Shown here piece after piece: positions 1 through 4,302 of a DNA stretch of 6,342 nt. Position numbers and translations under genes: made by a program. How positions within the stretch are numbered: position 1 is the stretch's first letter; every line of letters starts with the position of its first letter. Source of the stretch: Clostridiales bacterium (GTDB lineage Bacteria > Bacillota_A > Clostridia > Christensenellales > Borkfalkiaceae); assembly GCA_015055785.1 (NCBI GenBank), contig SVHQ01000107.1, positions 1 through 6,342 on the forward strand, read 5' to 3'. Under the pieces are notes generated by a model that saw nothing but the letters and a program-made list of their open reading frames with translations, was not told where the DNA came from and ran no database searches.

Positions 1-814
1 AAAAGGCTTCTTCCGCGATGCTTGCTACCGTTTTGGGAATAGTAAAAGACGTTTTAGTTTTCCCGATTGCGTATTGAATTAATTCCGTCTTTTCTTTATT
101 GTATAAATTGCCGTCTTCAGAACTGTATTTTTTATTCTTTTCGTCCACAGTGATGTTCGTTAAACTGTTACAAGAATAAAATGCAAATTCGCCAATACTT
201 GTTACACCATCACCGATAGTGACGTCCTTTAAAAGCTGGCACCCCTCGAACGCATACACTCCAATCTTCGTTACACTATTGGGAATTACAATGCTTGTTA
301 AAACGTTACATCTGGCGAACGCTTCATCGCCTATCGTTTCAACACCTTTAACCATTTCCACATTGGTCAATCCTTTACAGCAGGAAAAAGCTTTATCGCC
401 AATGTTCTTCAAACTTTTAGGAAGAGTAATATTTTTTAAGCCGTTACAGCCAAAAAAAGCACTATCCCCTATCTTCGTTATATTTTCGGGAATTGTAATA
501 CTCTTTAACTGTTGACAATTATAAAAAGCTTTTGTTGCGATACTGGTAACAGGCTTTCCTTCATACTCGGAAGGAATTATAACGTCGTTATCCTCGCAGG
601 AACCAATACCCGCAACTTCATATTCGCCAATCTTTGCAGTAAGTATCAACCCTTTACTGTAAATTTCTTCATTCTCTTCAGGAGGAACCACCACATCGGG
701 AATACTACTTTCAGAAGAAACTTCATCCCCTTTATTGCATGCTGAAAAACCAACCATACCCATTCCGATAGTCGTTACAGCCAATATTGCCAATAAAATC
801 TTGCTGAGCTTCAT
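1..814 (-). CDS. BspA-like leucine-rich-repeat lipoprotein (partial, C-terminus beyond the left edge)
   Basis: The visible 271 residues begin at ATG 814, preceded by AAGGAG at 822-827 with 7-nt spacing. Residues 1-26 form a lipoprotein signal: Lys at 2 and 5, a hydrophobic core, then FSAC with the lipid-modified Cys at 26; Phe at -3 is unusual but tolerated. An acidic, Ser/Pro-rich tether (about 27-52) leads to leucine-rich repeats of the BspA type (Pfam LRR_5 family). The AFxxC motif recurs exactly every 23 residues, at 96, 119, 142, 165, 188 and 211, with I-P-x-x-(V/I)-T-x-I-G between copies. From about 222 to 256 the register breaks into an insert (VDEKNKKYSS then NLYNKEKTELIQYAIGKT) that is typical of this family, and the next repeat starts with AF at 270. 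Such proteins are exported and often mediate surface binding or adhesion; the ligand cannot be read here. Family assignment is firm, function is not. The gene has its own promoter and is separated from its upstream neighbour by a terminator. Confidence 0.9.
   Translation of the reverse strand, partial: MKLSKILLAILAVTTIGMGMVGFSACNKGDEVSSESSIPDVVVPPEENEEIYSKGLILTAKIGEYEVAGIGSCEDNDVIIPSEYEGKPVTSIATKAFYNCQQLKSITIPENITKIGDSAFFGCNGLKNITLPKSLKNIGDKAFSCCKGLTNVEMVKGVETIGDEAFARCNVLTSIVIPNSVTKIGVYAFEGCQLLKDVTIGDGVTSIGEFAFYSCNSLTNITVDEKNKKYSSEDGNLYNKEKTELIQYAIGKTKTSFTIPKTVASIAEEAF
149..583 (-). repeat. Six in-frame 69-bp tandem repeats encoding 23-residue LRRs
   Basis: Within the lipoprotein gene the AFxxC motif returns at an exact 23-codon (69-bp) period six times: AFYNC, AFFGC, AFSCC, AFARC, AFEGC, AFYSC. 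The DNA copies have diverged at many positions, so this is an old protein repeat rather than a recently expanded DNA repeat. Boundaries are approximate. Confidence 0.8.
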
Positions 815-851
815 TAGTTTACTCCTTCACAAAATAATGTTCATCTTATTA

Positions 852-880
852 ATTATAACACTTTTTTTTACGCTCGTCAA
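852..880 (-). promoter_or_regulatory. Sigma-A type promoter of the LRR lipoprotein gene
   Basis: Minus strand reads TTGACG (880-875), a 17-nt spacer, then TATAAT (857-852). The -10 box is preceded by TGT, giving an extended TGnTATAAT element. The predicted start lies near 845, which leaves an untranslated leader of about 30 nt before ATG 814. This is one of the best-matched promoters in the window. Confidence 0.85.
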
Positions 881-942
881 GGACATTGGAAAAATTATGT
901 AATATTTTTTATCATTGATTGTGAAAAATATTCCTTAGTATA

Positions 943-978
943 CAAAAAAAGCCCTGCTTTCAACAAACAAGGCTTTTA
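943..978 (-). terminator. Rho-independent terminator after the DUF308 gene
   Basis: The minus strand forms a 10-bp stem (977-968 with 956-947, one G-U pair, GCC core), an 11-nt loop, and a run of seven T residues at 950-944 that overlaps the base of the stem. It begins 15 nt beyond the stop codon at 993 and closes the two-gene unit upstream. Confidence 0.85.
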
Positions 979-992
979 AAATCAAATTTCAA

Positions 993-1472
993 TTAATCCT
1001 CAGATAATGCGTTCACCAACAAAACTCCACCTTCCAAAATTGTCAATATTCCGCTGACAATAAAAATGAAATTCATCGCTTTGCCTTGATGGAATAAGAA
1101 CATAAAACCAATCAAAATAAACAAAGCAGGCATCGCGTATTCACAAATGGTATGAAATAAGTTCTTGCAATAAATCTTCTTCTTAATTTTATCGTAAAGC
1201 ATTAAAATACCAACGATAAGCAAAATTGCCGCGACAATATAAAGAACAACTTCCACAATCACCCAGCCGCAAAGAATAATCAATGCACCGACGACAATCT
1301 TGACAACAGCAGGCGGTATGAGTCCACGAAAAATATCCAATACACCAAGTACGATAAGGCTAATTCCTGCCACGGTCATTAAAATGCTGATAACCTCGCT
1401 TTTCATAACGAGCAATAAAACGCCTGCCACTATCGTGACAACGGCTGAAATTATTTTTTCTGATAACTTCAT
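993..1472 (-). CDS. Six-helix membrane protein, DUF308/HdeD-like
   Basis: The 159-residue protein is almost entirely hydrophobic. I count six likely membrane segments, at roughly 7-23, 27-47, 53-72, 74-93, 107-127 and 133-153. The only long charged stretch is the Lys-rich loop DKIKKKIYCKN (94-104) between helices 4 and 5, expected to face the cytoplasm. The helices are short, Gly/Ile/Val-rich and come in pairs resembling each other (IVAGVLLLV, VAGISLIVLG, VVGALIILCG, IVAAILLIVG), the pattern of DUF308 / HdeD acid-resistance membrane proteins. HdeD aids acid tolerance in E. coli, but no biochemical role is known for most relatives, and this assignment comes from pattern, not a search. ATG 1472 has AAGGAG (1478-1483) at 5-nt spacing. 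The gene starts 24 nt after the small Cys-protein gene with no terminator between them, so the two are probably co-transcribed. Confidence 0.8.
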   Translation of the reverse strand: MKLSEKIISAVVTIVAGVLLLVMKSEVISILMTVAGISLIVLGVLDIFRGLIPPAVVKIVVGALIILCGWVIVEVVLYIVAAILLIVGILMLYDKIKKKIYCKNLFHTICEYAMPALFILIGFMFLFHQGKAMNFIFIVSGILTILEGGVLLVNALSED

Positions 1473-1496
1473 AGAAACTCCTTTTTTGTATCTGTA

Positions 1497-1691
1497 TTAT
1501 GAGCGACGGGTTACAACAGCCACACGAACGTACCCTTTTTCGTGTCTATCCTCAGCTTTAGCGCAAGGGTACGGCTCGCTTTTACGACATTTACCGCAAT
1601 ATACATAACTGCCGCATCTATCTTCCCCAGCAACAATACTGTCATACCATTTAATTACGTCCAATTGATTTTGACGAACTTCAAAATCCAT
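1497..1691 (-). CDS. Small four-cysteine protein of unknown function
   Basis: A 64-residue soluble protein starting MDFEVRQNQLDVIKWYDS and ending VRVAVVTRRS. I do not recognise a named family. Four cysteines at 26, 32, 35 and 43 are spaced C-x5-C-x2-C-x7-C, with His 50 following; the central CGKC resembles a zinc-ribbon knuckle, so metal binding is possible but unproven. No signal peptide or membrane segment is present. The start at 1691 is preferred over an in-frame ATG eight codons upstream (1715), because AGGAGG at 1698-1703 sits 6 nt before 1691 and the longer form would translate through the ribosome binding site. The gene is first in a two-gene unit with the DUF308 membrane protein, under a promoter at 1755-1783. 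Basic C-terminus (RRS). That it is a real gene rests on the strong RBS, promoter and co-directional neighbour. Confidence 0.8.
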   Translation of the reverse strand: MDFEVRQNQLDVIKWYDSIVAGEDRCGSYVYCGKCRKSEPYPCAKAEDRHEKGYVRVAVVTRRS

Positions 1692-1697
1692 ATTACT

Positions 1698-1703
1698 CCT
1701 CCT
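1698..1703 (-). promoter_or_regulatory. Ribosome binding site fixing the start of the Cys-protein gene
   Basis: A perfect AGGAGG lies 6 nt upstream of ATG 1691. It overlaps codons of the longer reading frame from 1715, which has no comparable site, so it decides in favour of the shorter 64-residue product. Confidence 0.85.
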
Positions 1704-1754
1704 TAGTATATGCAAAAAAAATTATTTCTGCACATAATTTACCTTTCTTTTCCT

Positions 1755-1783
1755 ATTATAATCAATTTCGACAAATTTTTCAA
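1755..1783 (-). promoter_or_regulatory. Sigma-A type promoter of the Cys-protein/DUF308 unit
   Basis: TTGAAA (1783-1778), 17-nt spacer, TATAAT (1760-1755) on the minus strand. The predicted start near 1748 gives a leader of about 57 nt before ATG 1691. Confidence 0.8.
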
Positions 1784-1831
1784 TACTTTTTCGATAATTT
1801 CTCCTTATTTTTTCTAAAAAAATCCATAAAT

Positions 1832-1858
1832 ATAGAAAACCGCGACTTTTGCCGCGGT
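1832..1858 (-). terminator. Hairpin terminator downstream of the PfkB-family kinase gene
   Basis: Minus strand ACCGCGGC, an AAAA loop, then GTCGCGGT makes an 8-bp GC-rich stem with one G-U pair, followed by TTTCTATATTTA. The stem is strong and the U-tract imperfect. It lies about 220 nt beyond the kinase stop codon, unusually far for its terminator, so it may instead end a separate short transcript from the spacer. Confidence 0.65.
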
Positions 1859-1882
1859 ATTATTCTTGTTTGAAAAATTCAG

Positions 1883-2056
1883 CTATGCGTCTTTGCAACA
1901 AAATCTGTTGCAAAGCACGTCAGCGTTCTTCTGCCGTTTCTCTTTTCTTATTTGTGGAAGGATCTTTCCCGACCGCTCCATCGCGAAAGAATCGGGGTAT
2001 TCCGTATTCTTTTTAAGAAATTCTTCTTTTGAACATATTGTATTATATGCAATACT
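1883..2056 (-). other. Open frame without a usual start codon in the kinase 3' spacer: gene remnant, small RNA or chance
   Basis: Between the kinase stop (2078) and the terminator (1858) one minus-strand frame stays open for 57 codons, from just after a TGA at 2057-2059 to TAG at 1883-1885. Its translation is charged and protein-like (KEEFLKKNTEYPDSFAMER, then KILPQIRKEKRQKNADVLCN). It has no ATG, GTG or TTG until ATG 1981, which would give only 32 residues and has no ribosome binding site. Base composition is visibly richer in G+C than the other spacers. It is in the same frame as the kinase, separated by three stops. I cannot tell whether it is a decayed gene, a small transcript or chance. 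A TATAAT at 2047-2042 could start a transcript of about 200 nt ending at the terminator, but no good -35 box precedes it. Confidence 0.3.
1888..1919 (-). repeat. Perfect 10-bp inverted repeat (hairpin) in the kinase 3' spacer
   Basis: CTTTGCAACA (1891-1900) and TGTTGCAAAG (1906-1915) are exact reverse complements around a 5-nt loop. Allowing one bulged base (1916), three more pairs form (1888-1890 with 1917-1919). No T-run follows on either strand, so it is not an intrinsic terminator. It may be an RNA structural element or a protein-binding site. Confidence 0.6.
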
Positions 2057-2077
2057 TCAAAAAAACAGTACCTATTT

Positions 2078-3001
2078 TTATAATTCTTTTACGTGTAAAT
2101 TGGCATACACTTCATTATACTTCTCTTTCGTAAAAGAAGTTTGCCCGACCGTCATCACCGTTGCCGTTCCCGCCGCTACGCCAGCAAGCAATATTTCTTC
2201 TATCGGCGCACCATTTTCTAACTGTATCGCCGCAGCTGCCACCATACCATCTCCTGCACCCACCGTGGAATTTACTGCTACGTTCATGCTTTTACAATAT
2301 AAGTTTTGCGTTCCGTTCGTGATTACCGCACCTTGTTTCCCAAGCGATAACAAAACACGCTTTGCGCCCCTATCCAACAATTCATAGCAAGCCGATAGCA
2401 TATCCTCTTTATCGGCAATATGACGTCCAAGCATATTTTCCAATTCGTCAAGATTAGGTTTCACCAAATCCACACCCTCTTCAAGTGCAGAAAACATACG
2501 CATACCCGTCGCATCTACAATTTTCATGGAATTGGGAGCAACTGCATGAACTAACTCTTTATAGAAACTTGCCTCAACGCCTTTGGGTAAACCGCCAGAA
2601 AGAACCGTCACTTTGCTTCGAATGGAAAGCATTTGCACCATGCTCAATACTTCCGCCAATTTTTCTTTTGACACTTCTTCTCCGACGTCATTCACTTCGG
2701 TCAACATAGAACGATTATCGATAAATTTATAATTTTCTCTCACTCTGCCTTTATTCCAAACAAAAGTGAACGGTACGCCTTCCTTATTCAAGGCATTTTC
2801 AAACATATAACCGTTCTCATTGTACATAATTCCTGTTGTATGTGATTCCCCACCCAGCCGTGCAACACCAATTGCTACGTTTAACGCTTTTCCGCCAAAA
2901 GAAATCGTTTTGCTTTTTACAACGTTCGTTTTGCCTACGTTCAAGGAATCAAGCTCTATCGTTACGTCCGTACAAGGACTCATACATACAGTTAAAATCA
3001 T
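2078..3001 (-). CDS. fruK: 1-phosphofructokinase-type sugar-phosphate kinase (PfkB/ribokinase fold)
   Basis: The 307-residue protein has the usual length and motif order of the 1-phosphofructokinase family, which phosphorylates fructose-1-phosphate to fructose-1,6-bisphosphate with ATP in the cytoplasm. Visible are: the N-terminal strand with SPCTD (8-12), where relatives have NPAxD; PfkB signature 1 as FGGKALNVA (35-43), with Ala at 39 where Gly is usual; RENYKF (88-93), matching the R-x-N-x-K substrate loop; SGGLPKG (135-141); KPNLDELE (181-188); LSLGKQGAV (218-226); and the anion hole/catalytic signature TVGAGDGMVAAA (246-257) with catalytic Asp 251. ATG 3001 has AGGAG (3007-3011) 5 nt upstream. 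It follows pfkA on the same strand but has its own promoter and a terminator between them. No fructose PTS, FruR-like regulator or other sugar gene is adjacent, so tagatose-6-phosphate kinase (LacC) or another hexose-phosphate kinase activity remains possible. Family certain, substrate inferred. Confidence 0.8.
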   Translation of the reverse strand: MILTVCMSPCTDVTIELDSLNVGKTNVVKSKTISFGGKALNVAIGVARLGGESHTTGIMYNENGYMFENALNKEGVPFTFVWNKGRVRENYKFIDNRSMLTEVNDVGEEVSKEKLAEVLSMVQMLSIRSKVTVLSGGLPKGVEASFYKELVHAVAPNSMKIVDATGMRMFSALEEGVDLVKPNLDELENMLGRHIADKEDMLSACYELLDRGAKRVLLSLGKQGAVITNGTQNLYCKSMNVAVNSTVGAGDGMVAAAAIQLENGAPIEEILLAGVAAGTATVMTVGQTSFTKEKYNEVYANLHVKEL

Positions 3002-3048
3002 TCTATCTCCTATGTCGTCGACTGTTACGCTACACGCCGACCTTATAT

Positions 3049-3077
3049 ATTATACAATAGAAGCGAAAAAATTTCAA
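3049..3077 (-). promoter_or_regulatory. Sigma-A type promoter of the PfkB-family kinase gene
   Basis: TTGAAA (3077-3072), 17-nt spacer, TATAAT (3054-3049) on the minus strand. Predicted start near 3042, giving a leader of about 40 nt that is clearly richer in G+C than the promoter around it and includes the palindrome GTCGAC. The A/T-rich tract upstream (3081-3097) could act as an UP element. Confidence 0.8.
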
Positions 3078-3161
3078 TAGCAAAATAAAAAAAATTTATT
3101 CTTTTACAATCTTTTCTACCTTTCTCCACAACATTTTCTTATTTTTCACAATTATAGGGTG

Positions 3162-3196
3162 AAAAAAGAGCCGCTTTGTACTCAAGCGACTCTCTT
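3162..3196 (-). terminator. Rho-independent terminator of pfkA
   Basis: The minus strand pairs 3196-3184 with 3176-3164: a 13-bp stem with two G-U pairs around a 7-nt loop, followed by a run of six T residues (3167-3162) that partly belongs to the stem. It starts 15 nt after the pfkA stop codon and insulates the following kinase gene. Confidence 0.9.
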
Positions 3197-3210
3197 GATT
3201 GTATTTGTTT

Positions 3211-4170
3211 TTACATAGAAATCATTTGCAACGTTTCATACAATTCATAATTAAACGTCTTTTTCATAGAAACAGCTTCAATAATGTCCATATCGATAAT
3301 CTTATTATCACGAATACCTACCACGCGATTACCGATGCCGTCATTCAAAAGACGTACCGCTTTATTACCGAACTGTGCCGCAAGCATTCTATCTGCCATC
3401 GAGGGCGAACCGCCACGCTGTACATGTCCAATACAAGTAGGACGAACGTCGTAATGCGTCACCTCTTGCAATTGGTTTGCAAATTTTTCCGCGCTCATAA
3501 CGCCCTCAGCAATAACGATAATGTTTGAATGTTTACCGTTTGCACGAGAATGGTTGATTCTGGAAACAATTTCCGCTATATCAAAAGCAATTTCAGGCAC
3601 AACGATGATTTCCGCACCGGAAGCAATACCGCTATATAAAGCAATGTCGCCACAATGTCTACCCATTACTTCTACAACGGAAATACGTTCGTGCGACGTC
3701 ATCGTATCACGAAGCTTATTGATAATATCAAGACACGTATTTACCGCCGTATCAAAACCAAGGGTATAATCGGTATATTCCAAGTCGTTATCAATCGTGC
3801 CAGGTATACCAATTGTAGGTACGCCGTACTCACTTAACACTTTTGCGCCACGGAACGAACCGTCGCCACCCACGACAACAAGCCCTTCAATCCCGTGCTT
3901 TTCCAATGTATCCAACGCCTTTTTCTGACCTTCCAACGTAGTCATTTCAAGGCATCTTGCCGTTCTCAAACGGGTACCGCCACATTGTACGATATTGGAA
4001 ACGCTACGCATCTCCATTTTAATTAACTTATCATCAATCAAACCGGCATAACCACGTTCAATACCGTATACTTCCATGCCGAAATACAGACCGGAACGAA
4101 CAACCGCTCTAATGGCAGCATTCATGCCGGGTGCGTCACCACCACTCGTCAACAAACCTATACGTTTCAT
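3211..4170 (-). CDS. pfkA: ATP-dependent 6-phosphofructokinase
   Basis: A 319-residue protein matching E. coli PfkA (320) almost without gaps. It converts fructose-6-phosphate and ATP to fructose-1,6-bisphosphate, the committed step of glycolysis, as a cytoplasmic homotetramer. Catalytic and binding residues fall at the canonical numbers: GGDAPGMN (10-17) and GGDGS (101-105) for ATP-Mg; PGTIDND (123-129) with catalytic Asp 127; Arg 162 and MGR (169-171); Glu 222; Arg 243, His 249 and Arg 252 for the sugar phosphate. Gly 104 and Gly 124 mark the ATP-dependent type rather than the pyrophosphate-dependent one. Allosteric-site residues Arg 21, Arg 25, Arg 154, Glu 187 and Lys 213 are present, so ADP/PEP control is likely. 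ATG 4170 has AGAGG (4179-4183) 8 nt upstream, a modest site. It follows dnaE by 132 nt, an order common in Firmicutes; the pyruvate kinase gene that often follows is absent, and a terminator ends the unit. Confidence 0.97.
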   Translation of the reverse strand: MKRIGLLTSGGDAPGMNAAIRAVVRSGLYFGMEVYGIERGYAGLIDDKLIKMEMRSVSNIVQCGGTRLRTARCLEMTTLEGQKKALDTLEKHGIEGLVVVGGDGSFRGAKVLSEYGVPTIGIPGTIDNDLEYTDYTLGFDTAVNTCLDIINKLRDTMTSHERISVVEVMGRHCGDIALYSGIASGAEIIVVPEIAFDIAEIVSRINHSRANGKHSNIIVIAEGVMSAEKFANQLQEVTHYDVRPTCIGHVQRGGSPSMADRMLAAQFGNKAVRLLNDGIGNRVVGIRDNKIIDMDIIEAVSMKKTFNYELYETLQMISM

Positions 4171-4218
4171 CTTCTAAACCTCTATTTCATTTTCTCGTTT
4201 GAATTACTTATAAAATAC

Positions 4219-4230
4219 TTTGTGCACAAA
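4219..4230. promoter_or_regulatory. 12-bp perfect palindrome in the pfkA leader, possible operator
   Basis: TTTGTGCACAAA lies about 12-23 nt downstream of the predicted pfkA transcription start, a position where a bound repressor would block transcription. A second, overlapping inverted pair, TGTGC (4221-4225) and GCACA (4236-4240), and ATATG/CATAT (4230-4234 and 4239-4243) surround it. I cannot match it to the Rex, CcpA or CggR consensus, so the regulator is unknown. Confidence 0.4.
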
Positions 4231-4248
4231 TATGAGCACATATACACT

Positions 4249-4276
4249 ATTATAGCAAAACTAAAAAAAAATACAA
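4249..4276 (-). promoter_or_regulatory. Extended -10 promoter of pfkA
   Basis: Minus strand TGCTATAAT (4257-4249) is a perfect extended -10 element. A weak -35 box, TTGTAT (4276-4271), is 16 nt upstream; the extended -10 probably compensates. The predicted start near 4242 leaves a leader of about 72 nt. The promoter sits in the 132-nt gap after dnaE, where I see no convincing terminator, so pfkA may also receive read-through from dnaE. Confidence 0.75.
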
Positions 4277-4302
4277 ACATTTTTCGCTGTTTTTTTTAAT
4301 TT

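Noticed and set aside
219..515. A repetitive plus-strand reading frame
   Set aside because: Its repeats are the complement of the LRR lipoprotein repeats on the minus strand; it has no signal peptide or RBS.
1692..1715. Longer N-terminus (MHILRRSN) for the small Cys protein
   Set aside because: It would place the perfect AGGAGG inside the coding sequence and has no RBS of its own.
1866..2387. A 173-codon plus-strand reading frame
   Set aside because: Most of it is antisense to the PfkB-family kinase, whose motifs are unmistakable; the plus-strand start has no ribosome binding site and the product shows no domain.
3007..3045. Possible operator around GTCGAC and GTCGG in the kinase leader
   Set aside because: Only four complementary bases can be paired across the region and no known FruR-type consensus fits.
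3096..3149. A 17-residue minus-strand GTG frame (VKNKKMLWRKVEKIVKE) between the pfkA terminator and the kinase promoter
   Set aside because: It has no ribosome binding site and no usable promoter; the TATAAT at 3151-3156 touches it directly and lacks a -35 box. Length is within chance for A-rich DNA.
4268..4292. AAACA/TGTTT stem between A- and T-runs as a dnaE terminator
   Set aside because: Only 5 bp with a single G-C pair, followed by mismatches; too weak to call.
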